Assembly: GCA_021794425.1 (NCBI GenBank)
Contig: JAJYQV010000027.1
Location: forward strand, 1-41,561
Direction: 5' to 3'
Source: a bacterium
GTDB lineage: Bacteria; Patescibacteriota; Minisyncoccia; Phycocordibacterales; Phycocordibacteraceae
Length of the DNA: 41,561 nucleotides
The notes under the pieces are model-generated. The model was not told the origin of the DNA and did not search any database. It saw only the letters and a list, made by a program, of their open reading frames with translations. Shown piece after piece: positions 9,149 through 21,300 of the stretch. The translations under genes and the position numbers were made by a program. Each line of letters starts with the position of its first letter. The stretch's first letter is position 1.

Positions 9149-9394
9149 ATGTGGCTCTTTCGTCCAAAACCGAAATTCGATGTGGGTCAGCTTGTCCACT
9201 TGATTTCAGTCCTCTCGATGGTATCCCCTCGGTATATGTCGATAAGGCGCCGCCGTTGGATTGTCCCGAATGGCGGCACGACAAGACGCTGGGTGTACGA
9301 TGGCACTATTTATGAAGTGCAGGAAGGAGAAATGGTTTGGGCAACCTACGGTTCGTGTTGGTTCGAGGAACATCTCGCGCCGATTCCCGAGTGA
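9149..9394 (+). CDS. Hypothetical small protein
   Basis: Strong Shine-Dalgarno AAGGAGG upstream of ATG 9149; followed by a terminator. Confidence 0.6.
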   Translation: MWLFRPKPKFDVGQLVHLISVLSMVSPRYMSIRRRRWIVPNGGTTRRWVYDGTIYEVQEGEMVWATYGSCWFEEHLAPIPE

Positions 9395-9404
9395 TTCAGG
9401 CTAA

Positions 9405-9440
9405 CGCGGCAAGGTCGAAGACCTTGCCGCGAAATCTTTT
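9405..9440 (+). terminator. Rho-independent terminator
   Basis: CGCGGCAAGGTC-GAA-GACCTTGCCGCG followed by AAATCTTTT. Confidence 0.85.
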
Positions 9441-9450
9441 ATCACCGCGC

Positions 9451-9492
9451 GGTATCAAAAATACAATGCGGCCGCACTGTATTTTTGATACC
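9451..9492. repeat. 42-nt near-perfect palindrome
   Basis: GGTATCAAAAATACAATGCGGCCGCACTGTATTTTTGATACC; one mismatched pair in 21-bp arms. Confidence 0.9.
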
Positions 9493-9502
9493 GTATTAAT
9501 TT

Positions 9503-9583
9503 TTATGCCGGCACGAAGTCGAGCTCTTTTCGGCGACGCGGGCGGCGGTGAGCTTCACTCTGATCGGGTCGCCGAGACGGCAG
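9503..9583 (-). pseudogene. Duplicated, diverged 3' tail fragment of rnr
   Basis: Matches the rnr 3' end (from 10486); encodes RLGDPIRVKLTAARVAEK then, after a 1-nt deletion, ELDFVPA*, versus RLGDPIRVKLAAARIMEKELDFVPVA*. Confidence 0.85.
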
Positions 9584-10335
9584 TGTGCAACACCAGGTGT
9601 TGCACACGAGGCGCGACCGCGAGAAGATGGAGATATGCCAATACGGACTACAGTGTTCGCGCCCGGAGAACATTATCACCTCTGCATACGGGGGAATAAC
9701 AAACAGCCTATCTTTAGGAACAATGCCGACAGGATGCGCATGCTCTTTCTCGTCACGCATCTCCAGTCACCTGAATCGATACGGAACATGAGCAGGGAAA
9801 TTGCGAAGCTCAGCGTTAACGAGGTATGGGATACGACCACGGACCTGATCTCGCAAATCATAAAGACGCGGTATGTCACGCTCGAAGCGCTCGCGTTCAT
9901 GGACAATCACTTGCATCTGCTGGTTCGTGAGGATGAGGAGTCGGGCATCGTCCGGTATATGCAGAGAGTCTTGAATGCGTATGCGAAATATTCGAATACG
10001 AAATATGAGACGGTCGGGCATCTTTTCCAAGGGCCATATCGTGCCGTGCATGTCGAAGATAACGATCAGCTGCTCTATCTTTCTACGTACATCCATCGCA
10101 ATCCTCGAGAACTCCCTGGAGTGGCGGGCAGAGAACATGCGTATGCATGGTCAAGCTATCGCGATTATCTCGGCCCGAATCGTTTCGGAGCGTTGCTCGA
10201 CCCGGCCATCATTCTTGACCAGTTCAAGACAACGGATGAGTATCGGACTTTTGTTGATTCGAGCATAGCAAAAGACGAGGCGTACCTATTCGACCCGTTT
10301 TGATTGAGGAAATGTGCAACACCTGGTGTTGCACA
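9584..10335 (+). mobile_element. RAYT/Y1-type transposase unit bracketed by 23-nt palindromes
   Basis: TGTGCAACACC-A-GGTGTTGCACA at 9584-9606 and TGTGCAACACC-T-GGTGTTGCACA at 10313-10335 flank the transposase CDS; the two copies are exact reverse complements. Confidence 0.88.
9635..10303 (+). CDS. REP-associated tyrosine (Y1/HUH) transposase-like protein
   Basis: MPIRTTVFAPGEHYHLCIRGNNKQPIF, HUH motif DNHLHLLV, GHLFQGPYRAVHV, YLSTYIHRNPREL. Confidence 0.92.
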   Translation: MPIRTTVFAPGEHYHLCIRGNNKQPIFRNNADRMRMLFLVTHLQSPESIRNMSREIAKLSVNEVWDTTTDLISQIIKTRYVTLEALAFMDNHLHLLVREDEESGIVRYMQRVLNAYAKYSNTKYETVGHLFQGPYRAVHVEDNDQLLYLSTYIHRNPRELPGVAGREHAYAWSSYRDYLGPNRFGALLDPAIILDQFKTTDEYRTFVDSSIAKDEAYLFDPF

Positions 10336-10340
10336 AACGA

Positions 10341-10404
10341 CAACGACGGCGTCAGCAAGCTCCTCTCCGTCAAATTCGACGAAGCCGTCGCCGTGGCGAA
10401 ATAA
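10341..10404 (+). pseudogene. Duplicated 3' tail of smc
   Basis: Encodes NDGVSKLLSVKFDEAVAVAK*, identical at protein level to the smc C-terminus, with synonymous codon changes only. Confidence 0.9.
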
Positions 10405-10485
10405 TGATCGTTTTAAATTAAATGTTTAACATTTAAAAATAACATTTAAAAATATGTCTAATGCGTGGCGTCGGGGCGGTATTTT

Positions 10486-12480
10486 TTATGCAACTGGGAC
10501 GAAGTCGAGCTCCTTCTCCATGATGCGGGCGGCGGCGAGCTTCACACGGATCGGGTCGCCGAGGCGATAGGACTTGCGCGTGCGCTTGCCGAGGAGCTGA
10601 TAATGCTTCTCATCGTATTCGAAATAGTCGTCCCCGACATCTTTGATGCGGATCATGCCGTCGGCATGAGTGGTCTGCTCCTCGACGTAGAGGCCGCGTT
10701 CGGTGACGCCCGAGATGACCGCGTCGAATTCCTCGCCGACCTTGTCGGCGAGGAATTCTACCTGCTTCATCTTGATCGAATCGCGCTCGGCAGAGGCGGC
10801 CGCGACCTCGCGCTCAGAGGCGTGGACCGCGAGCCGGTCGAACTCCTGCATCTCCTCCTCGCGGATAGGGTCGCCACCGGCGTGCGCTTTTACGAGCCGG
10901 TGGATGATGAGGTCGGGGTAGCGGCGGATGGGGGACGTGAAGTGTGTGTAGAAATCGAAGGCGAGGCCGAAGTGGCCGATGTTGCGGGTCGTGTAGACAG
11001 CTTTGCTCATGGAGCGCAGCGCGGCAGTCTTTACGAGGTACTCTTCGGGCTTGCCCTTTACTGCCTCGAGAAGCCGGTTGAGCTCGGTGCCGGTAACCTG
11101 GCCCGCGCCGGAGGTCTGCAGGTGGTAGCCCATGACGCGCAGGAGGTTTGCGAGGTTCTCGATGCGGTCGGTGTCGGGCGCATCGTGCACGCGGTAGAGC
11201 GAATGGAAGTGCGGGCCGCCATTCTGGGTGAGCTTCGCCAAGTGCTTGGCCACCGCCTCGTTGGCCAGGAGCATGAAGTCCTCGATGAGGAGGTTCGTAT
11301 CCTTGCGTTCCTTTAGGCGGATCGCGATGGGCTTGCCGGCGGCGTCGAGCTCGACCTTGACCTCGGCGGTGTCGAATTCGATAGCGCCACGCGCCTGGCG
11401 GCGGGCACGGATCTTCTTTGAAAGGTTGAGGAGCAGAGAGAGCTCGGTGTGGAACACTCCTTCGCCGCGGTCGAGCACCGCCTGCGCTTCCTCATAGGCG
11501 AAGCGCTTGTCGGAATGAATGACGGTTTCGCCGAACCACTCATCGATGATGTTTGCGTCGCCGTCAAGGGTGAAGACGGCCGAGACCGCGAGGCGGTCCT
11601 GGTCGGGGTTGAGCGAGCAGAGATCGGTCGAGAGGATCTCGGGGAGCATGGGGATGGTGCGATCGACGAGGTACACGGAAGTCGCGCGCTCGCGCGCCTC
11701 GGTATCGAACGCGTCTCCCGGCCTCACGAAGAACGACACGTCGGCGATGTGGACGCCGACCTCAAACGTGCCGTCGCCTTTCGCGCGCACCGAGAGCGCG
11801 TCGTCGAAATCCTTCGCGTCGAAGGGGTCGATGGTGCAGGTGGGCGCGTCGCGCATGTCGCGTCGCTTCGGGTTTTTTGCTTCTTCAGCGAGGAGCGCAC
11901 GGCCCTCGGCCTCGAGCCGCTTCGCCTCGGCGACGACGCCTGGCGGGAAGGTGGGCGAGAACCCCTGGTCGAGCGCGAGCGCACGCATCTCGGTCTCGTG
12001 ATCGCCGGCCTTGCCGATGACTTCTTCGATGGTCCCGAGCGGGTAGTCCTTGTCGGCGTCCCAGCTCACCATGCGCACCACGACCTTGTTGCCCAGCGCA
12101 GCGTCGCCGCGGTCTTTCACGACGATCGGCACGTGCATCTTTTTATAATCGGGAATGAGAAGCGCGCCATGGTCTTCCTCGACTTGCCCCGTTAGTGCCT
12201 GCCCGGAACGGGCCGTCTCTAATGGGGCGAGCGTGCCGACAAAGGTCTCTCTCGCGCGCGAGACTACCTCGACGACCTTGCCTGAGGCGCGCGGCGGCAT
12301 TCGCCCCGACGGGTCGCGGTAGGCGCCCAGGGGGGCGACCTTTACGATGTCACCCGAGAGCGCGTGGAGGGTCAACTCGGGCGGTATGAGCAGGTCCTCC
12401 TGGTCGTCACCCAGGGCGAAAAAACCGAACCCTTTTCGCGTCATCGTGATGGGGCCTTCGTGGAACTCGTCAGAGGTCAT
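10486..12480 (-). CDS. rnr: Ribonuclease R
   Basis: CTIDPFDAKDFDDALSVR, HIADVSFFVRPGDAFD, YTHFTSPIRRYPDLIIHRLV, C-terminal S1-like region. Confidence 0.96.
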   Translation of the reverse strand: MTSDEFHEGPITMTRKGFGFFALGDDQEDLLIPPELTLHALSGDIVKVAPLGAYRDPSGRMPPRASGKVVEVVSRARETFVGTLAPLETARSGQALTGQVEEDHGALLIPDYKKMHVPIVVKDRGDAALGNKVVVRMVSWDADKDYPLGTIEEVIGKAGDHETEMRALALDQGFSPTFPPGVVAEAKRLEAEGRALLAEEAKNPKRRDMRDAPTCTIDPFDAKDFDDALSVRAKGDGTFEVGVHIADVSFFVRPGDAFDTEARERATSVYLVDRTIPMLPEILSTDLCSLNPDQDRLAVSAVFTLDGDANIIDEWFGETVIHSDKRFAYEEAQAVLDRGEGVFHTELSLLLNLSKKIRARRQARGAIEFDTAEVKVELDAAGKPIAIRLKERKDTNLLIEDFMLLANEAVAKHLAKLTQNGGPHFHSLYRVHDAPDTDRIENLANLLRVMGYHLQTSGAGQVTGTELNRLLEAVKGKPEEYLVKTAALRSMSKAVYTTRNIGHFGLAFDFYTHFTSPIRRYPDLIIHRLVKAHAGGDPIREEEMQEFDRLAVHASEREVAAASAERDSIKMKQVEFLADKVGEEFDAVISGVTERGLYVEEQTTHADGMIRIKDVGDDYFEYDEKHYQLLGKRTRKSYRLGDPIRVKLAAARIMEKELDFVPVA

Positions 12481-12512
12481 GTAGCTACTCTAGCAGATTC
12501 CGCGCGAGGTGC

Positions 12513-12596
12513 TATGATTTGAATGCGTGGCGTGAGCAACCGCGCGGAGAGCAGTTTTTGGGGCGGCCGATTGTGGTCCGCCCCTTTTTTTATTTG
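12513..12596 (+). promoter_or_regulatory. Possible short leader RNA/attenuator upstream of rpsP
   Basis: TATGAT -10-like box (12513-12518), stem GCGTGG/CCGCGC, then GGGGCGG(12560-12566)/CCGCCCC(12578-12584) followed by TTTTTTTATTTG. Confidence 0.5.
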
Positions 12597-12635
12597 TTTG
12601 CGATTTCGTGCGGGTTCTGGTAAGCTGACCTCCAC

Positions 12636-13112
12636 ATGTTGATGATTCGATTCCAGCGCATCGGACGGACCAATGATCCGGCGTTTCGCATTGCCGTACT
12701 TGAGAAGGAGCGGGCCGCCAAGGCGGGCAATGTCGTCGAGCTGCTCGGCACCTACAACCCCAAGACCAAGGCGCTCACCCTGAACGAGGCTCACGTCAAA
12801 GAGTGGATTGCCAAAGGCGCTCAGCCGACAGACTCGATTCGCAACCTCCTTATCAATAAGGGCGTCATCGAGGGTAAGAAAGTGAATGTGCTCCCCAAGA
12901 AGACCCCGCAGAAAAATGAGGCGGCGATAGCGGCTGAAGCCGCCGCAGCGGCAGCTGCAAAGGCAGCAGCCGAAGCTGCGGCGGCGCCGGCGCCGATCGA
13001 GGCTGCTCCCGAACTCCCGACCGAAGCTGAGGTCGCTGCAGAAGCGGAACCGGCAGCCGAAGAAGCTCCCGCCGCAGAGGCTCCGGCCGACGCCGAAACC
13101 CCCGCCGGATAA
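12636..13112 (+). CDS. rpsP: 30S ribosomal protein S16 with long Ala/Glu/Pro-rich tail
   Basis: MLMIRFQRIGRTNDPAFRIAVLEK, VVELLGTYNPKTK. Confidence 0.95.
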   Translation: MLMIRFQRIGRTNDPAFRIAVLEKERAAKAGNVVELLGTYNPKTKALTLNEAHVKEWIAKGAQPTDSIRNLLINKGVIEGKKVNVLPKKTPQKNEAAIAAEAAAAAAAKAAAEAAAAPAPIEAAPELPTEAEVAAEAEPAAEEAPAAEAPADAETPAG

Positions 13113-13149
13113 CGCGCCCGCCCGCGCGGCGGTGCTACTATATACTCCT

Positions 13150-13464
13150 ATGGAACCAGACCAGGCATTTCTCGAATACGCCGTGAAGGCGCTCGTCGAT
13201 CACCCCGAGAGCGTCGAGACGACGCGCGCGATTGACCAGATGGGCGTACTCCTCACGCTTTCTGTGCACCCGGACGACATGGGCAAGATTATCGGCAAGA
13301 GCGGCAAGACCGCCGAGGCGCTCCGCATCCTCTTGCGGGTGGTCGGCATGAAAGGGAACGCGCGCGTGAACCTCAAGATCAACGAGCCGGTGGGCGGGGC
13401 GCACGCTCTGACCGGGCAAGCCCCCGAGATGAAGACGGTCGACGAGGTCGTCGATACGCTCTGA
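13150..13464 (+). CDS. khpA: KH-domain RNA-binding protein (KhpA-like)
   Basis: HPDDMGKIIGKSGKTAEALRILLRVVGMK between rpsP and trmD. Confidence 0.88.
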   Translation: MEPDQAFLEYAVKALVDHPESVETTRAIDQMGVLLTLSVHPDDMGKIIGKSGKTAEALRILLRVVGMKGNARVNLKINEPVGGAHALTGQAPEMKTVDEVVDTL

Positions 13465-13497
13465 TTGCAGCGCTCGCTCGCGGCCGGCGATTTCGGA

Positions 13498-13616
13498 GTA
13501 CGGAATATTCGCCTGCTGGCGAATTTCCTCCTGTACCACAAGGGCACTTCTTGTTTCCTAACTCACTCCGCTCGTAAGGAAACAATGTCGCTCGGTCCGT
13601 CGACCTGCGCAGAGCC
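13498..13616. repeat. Dispersed palindromic repeat, copy 2 (khpA-trmD intergenic)
   Basis: Same element as 1016-1136; hairpin arm GTTTCCT/AGGAAAC shows a compensatory change relative to copy 1. Confidence 0.9.
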
Positions 13617-13643
13617 TCAAGAATCGCCCGCGCATCACTCCCT

Positions 13644-14303
13644 ATGAAATTCCACCTCATCACCCTGTTTGAAGAAGCATGCGACGCCTATCTCTCGGCG
13701 TCGATCGTGGGCCGCGCGCGGAGGGAGAAAAAGATTTCCATAACGTACCAGACGCCGCGCGATTTCGTAGATAACCGATGGGGCAAGGTGGACGAGCGCC
13801 CTTACGGCGGCGGCCCGGGCATGGTGATGACCGCGCTGCCGGTGGTGCGTGCGGTCGAGAAGTCGCTCAAGAGCCGCAGCGCGAAGCCGCGCAAGCCAGT
13901 CATCATATGGTTTTCGCCTGCGGGCAAGCAGTTTGATAACGCGGCGGCCGACGCGCTCGCAAAAAAGTATGACGACGTGGTGCTCGTGTGCGGCCGCTAC
14001 GAGGGCATCGACGAGCGCGCCAAGAAGATGCTCAAGACCATCGCGCCGGTCAAAGAATTCGCGGTGGGCACTGCGGTCTATACCGGCGGGGAAGTGCCGG
14101 CCATGGCGATCGTCGACGCAGTGACGCGCCGCCTGCCGGGCGTGCTCGGCAAAGACGCCTCGGTTGAGGAGCGCCGCGTCGCCTCAAGCGCGGTCTACAC
14201 CCGCCCCGAGACTATCGAATACAAAACGAAAAAATACCGCGTCCCCAAAGTCCTCCAGACCGGCCACCACGCGAACATTGACAAGTGGCGAGAAAATAAA
14301 TAA
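13644..14303 (+). CDS. trmD: tRNA (guanine37-N1)-methyltransferase
   Basis: RPYGGGPGMVM, VCGRYEGIDERA, SVEERRVASSAVYTRPE. Confidence 0.95.
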   Translation: MKFHLITLFEEACDAYLSASIVGRARREKKISITYQTPRDFVDNRWGKVDERPYGGGPGMVMTALPVVRAVEKSLKSRSAKPRKPVIIWFSPAGKQFDNAAADALAKKYDDVVLVCGRYEGIDERAKKMLKTIAPVKEFAVGTAVYTGGEVPAMAIVDAVTRRLPGVLGKDASVEERRVASSAVYTRPETIEYKTKKYRVPKVLQTGHHANIDKWRENK

Positions 14304-14340
14304 ACGAAACCGCCCCGGAACATCGGGGCGGCTTCGTTTT
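14303..14340 (+). terminator. Rho-independent terminator after trmD
   Basis: AACGAAACCGCCCCG-GAACAT-CGGGGCGGCTTCGTTTT. Confidence 0.85.
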
Positions 14341-14342
14341 AT

Positions 14343-14363
14343 GAGAGACCTCCGAGGTCTCTC
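14343..14363. repeat. 21-nt perfect palindrome with single-base centre
   Basis: GAGAGACCTC-C-GAGGTCTCTC. Confidence 0.9.
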
Positions 14364-14376
14364 AATTTCGTTAAGG

Positions 14377-14640
14377 TCAGTCGTACACCTCGTGGTCGCC
14401 GATGGTGAGGAGGGCGGCTTCGGTCTTGGAGAGGAAGATGAATACCACGCGAGTGTGGTAATCGACTGAGAAGCTCCACAGTCCGTTCATCTGTCCGTGC
14501 AACTTGTGAACGCGCAAGGGCTCATGATTGACCGGGTTTTTGAACTCCTCGATCCTGGCCGCGATGATTTCCTGGAATCGTTTGTCATATTTGCTGAATC
14601 GTTTCGAGAAGCGACGCGTGTACGAAATCTCGATGGTCAT
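14377..14640 (-). CDS. RelE/YafQ-like type II toxin
   Basis: MTIEISYTRRFSKRFSKYDKRFQEII...LHGQMNGLWSFSVDYHTRVVFIF; overlaps the upstream antitoxin by 4 nt. Confidence 0.8.
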   Translation of the reverse strand: MTIEISYTRRFSKRFSKYDKRFQEIIAARIEEFKNPVNHEPLRVHKLHGQMNGLWSFSVDYHTRVVFIFLSKTEAALLTIGDHEVYD

Positions 14641-14858
14641 GCGAACTTCTTTGCGATTTCTCGGATATCGCCGCGCAGGAGGATGCCGGCACGCGCTTCG
14701 CGTTCAGCATCGCGCACTTCTTGGACGGCCGCGTCTTCAATCGCTTTCTCAATCGCGCGGCGGGCGAAGTCGGCCTTGCTCGAAGCGTAGCCGCTCTTCA
14801 AGAGGGAAGTGATGCCTTCTTCGAGTTTCGGAGTGAGCGGGACGGAAAGGGTGGACAT
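14637..14858 (-). CDS. Ribbon-helix-helix-like antitoxin
   Basis: Small ORF MSTLSVPLTPKLEEGITSLLKSGYASSKADFARRAIEKAI coupled to the toxin. Confidence 0.75.
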   Translation of the reverse strand: MSTLSVPLTPKLEEGITSLLKSGYASSKADFARRAIEKAIEDAAVQEVRDAEREARAGILLRGDIREIAKKFA

Positions 14859-14985
14859 GGCAGTAGTGATTTATAATATGAAAATATAATACCACGAGGC
14901 TGGTTATCCCCACAAGGCTTGCGCTTAGCGAGGGCGGAATGGTAGAGTGTCAGGGATTAGATACGACTGAGTCACGGAGGGCTAA

Positions 14986-15040
14986 ATCATTTTGTGAGAA
15001 CAAAATGATCGCCCGACCGCCGAAGAGGCGGTGTAGGGCG
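14986..15040 (+). promoter_or_regulatory. Structured leader region upstream of rpoB
   Basis: ATCATTTTGT-GAGA-ACAAAATGAT (14986-15009) followed by CGCCC-GA-CCGCC-GAAGA-GGCGG-TGTA-GGGCG (15010-15040). Confidence 0.4.
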
Positions 15041-15150
15041 GGGCAGACCAATACGAGAAACAGAATGAACGCGATAGCGAGAGCGGACTATGTCCGTGCG
15101 TTTGCATTTCTATATATTATATTTTTAATCACCCTCACGACGATACCCCT

Positions 15151-18330
<3,180 letters not shown>

Positions 18331-18354
18331 TTTTATCCAATTCTCGAAACTACC

Positions 18355-21300
18355 ATGGCATTCACCCCCCGCAAACTCCCGCCCCGCGACGCTTGGAACG
18401 GCCTGCGCCTCACGCTCGCCTCGCCGGAAAAGATCCTCTCCTGGTCGCAGGGAGAAGTGACGAAGCCCGAGACGATCAACTACCGCACGCAGCGTTCCGA
18501 GAAGCACGGCCTCTTTGACGAGAAGATCTTCGGTCCGGAAAAGGACTACGAGTGTTACTGCGGCAAGTACAAGGGTATCCGCTACAAAGGCATCGTCTGT
18601 GACAAGTGCGGCGTTGAGATCACGCGCTCTATCGTGCGTCGTGAGCGCATGGGCCACATCGAGCTCTGCACGCCGGTCGCGCACATCTGGTTCCTCCGCT
18701 CCGTGCCTTCTCGCATGGCGCTCCTCCTCGGTTCATCAGCGACCGACCTCGAAAAGGTCGTCTACTTCGCCGGCTACATCGTGACGAAGATCGCTGAAGA
18801 CGAGAAGAAACGGCTGCTCGCCGAGCTCGAGAGCGAGTACAAGTCAAAGTACAAGTCGCTCAACTCTGACAAGGAGCGCGATGCGCTCAAAGAGAAGATG
18901 ACCGGAACGAGAACCGAGATCGAAGGTCTCGTCGTCGGAAAGATCCTCGACGAGCTCGAGTACCACCGCTTCTCCGTGAAGTACGGCGGCCTCTTCGAAG
19001 CGCGCATCGGTGCGGAGGCCATTTATGACATTTTCACCAAACTCGACCTCAAGGAACTCGAGAAGACACTTTCGGCGCGGTACGAGACGGCCGGCGCCGC
19101 CGAGCGTGAGAAGCTTGCGAAGCGCCTCTCGCTCATCGCGGGTCTCATTGCTTCCGGCGTGCGCCCCGAGTGGCTCTTCCTCACGAGGATCCCCGTCATC
19201 CCGCCGGCGCTCCGCCCCATGGTCGCCCTCGAAGGCGGCCGTCACGCGACCTCCGACGTGAACGACCTCTACCGCCGCGTCATCAACCGCAACAATCGCT
19301 TGAAGAAGCTCATCGACATCCACGCGCCGGAGGTGATCCTCCGCAACGAGAAGCGCATCCTCCAGGAAGCCGTCGACGCCTTGCTCGACAACTCCATCAG
19401 GAAGAGCGGCGCCTCGGCCGGTGCGATGACCGCCGCGCAGCGCCGACCGCTCAAGAGTCTCGCTGACTATCTCAAGGGCAAGCAGGGCTACTTCCGCCAG
19501 AACCTCCTCGGCAAGCGCGTCGACTACTCGGGCCGTTCCGTGATCGTCGTCGGTCCGGACCTCGAGCTTGATGAGTGCGGCCTTCCGAAGCACATGGCGC
19601 TTGAGCTCTTTCGCCCGTTTGTCATCGCGGGACTCCTTGAGCGCGAGCTCGCCTTCAACATCCGCGGCGCGGGCCGCTTGATCGAAGACGGCGTTGCCGA
19701 GGTGTGGGAGATCCTCGAGGAGGCGATCCAGGGCAAGTACGTGATGCTCAACCGCGCTCCGACGCTGCACCGCCAGGGGATCCAGGCGTTCCGTCCGCGA
19801 CTCATCGAAGGCGACGCGATCCAGCTCCATCCGCTCGTGTGTAACGCGTTCAACGCGGACTTCGACGGCGACCAGATGGCCGTACACGTGCCGCTCTCTG
19901 AAGAGGCGCAGTGGGAGGCAGCGAACATCATGAGCGCCAACAAGAACATCCTGAAGCCTGGGAGTGGCGACATGATCGTGCTCACCGGCAAGCCGCTCGA
20001 TATCATTCTCGGCGTGTACTGGCTTACGAAAGAGGTCGAAGGGGCGAAAGGCGAGGGCGGTCATTTCTCCTCGCCCAACGCGGCCATCCTCGCGTCTGAG
20101 TACGACGCTATCGACGCACGCGCAAAAGTCATGGTCCTGCCGGTCGATGGCAAAGAGAAGTACGCCGCATTCGAAGGACATCCGTTCGAGACGACCGTCG
20201 GTCGCCTGCTCTTCAACACGGTGCTCCCGTCCGACTACCCGTATGTGAACGAGACCATCACCAAGAAGGTGCTCGCGCGCATCGTGACCGACTGCATCAG
20301 CCGTTACGGCATCGATGCGGTGCCGGACATCGTGAACAAGGTCAAGCGTTTCGGTTTCGATTATGCGACGCGTTCGGGCATCTCGTGGGCGATTGATGAC
20401 GTGGCCGTGCCGACCGAGAAGAAGCGCCTCATTGATGAAGCCGCAAACAAGGCAGCCAGCATCGCCGCTGACTACCAGAACGGTCTCCTCTCGGAGGACG
20501 AGAAGCGTCGCATCACGATAGAACTGTGGCAGGGCACCAAGCAGGAGCTCGAAAAACTTGTCGGCGAAAAGCTCGACCCGATGGGGTCGGTCGCAGACAT
20601 GGTGTTCTCGGGCGCGCGCGGTTCGCTCGGCCAGATCAACCAGATGGCCGGCATGAAGGGTCTCATCCAGAACACCGCCGGCGTCACGATGGAGGTGCCA
20701 ATCACTTCCTCGATGATCGAGGGCTTGAATCCGATCGAGTACTTCATGAGCACGCACGGCGCGCGTAAGGGTCTCACCGACACGGCCCTCGGCACTGCCA
20801 AGGCCGGCTACCTCACCCGCCGTCTCTTTGACGTCGCGCAGGATTCAATCGTCACCGAACACGATTGCGGCACCTCTCGCGGCGTCAAGATTAATCGCGT
20901 GAGCGCCTCGGGCATCCAGATCGACTACGCTGAAGCGCTCCGCGGCCGCACGCTCGCCGAAGAGGTGCAGGACGCTGACGGCGTGACGCTCTTTAAGAAG
21001 GGCCACTACCTCACCATCGAAGATGCCGAGACGCTCGCGGCGACCCCGTCGGTCGCGACCGTCGTCGCCCGTTCGCCGATGAGCTGCGAGACGCGCTACG
21101 GCGTGTGCCAGACCTGCTACGGCATGGACCTCACCACGCGTGAGATCGTCGACTTGGGCGAAGCCGTCGGTACCGTCGCCGCGCAGGCCATCGGCGAGCC
21201 GGGTACCCAGCTCACCATGCGTACCTTCCACGCCGGCGGTGTGGCCTCGGTGGGCGGCGATATCACGAGCGGTCTCCCGCGCGTTGAGGAAGTCTTCGAG

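Noticed and set aside
14930-14990. tRNA-like stretch (AATGGTAGAG D-loop-like)
   Set aside because: No T-loop GGTTCRANTCC or matching acceptor stem.
18844-20757. 637-aa - strand ORF antisense to rpoC
   Set aside because: Shadow ORF opposite conserved RpoC; no domain-like content.
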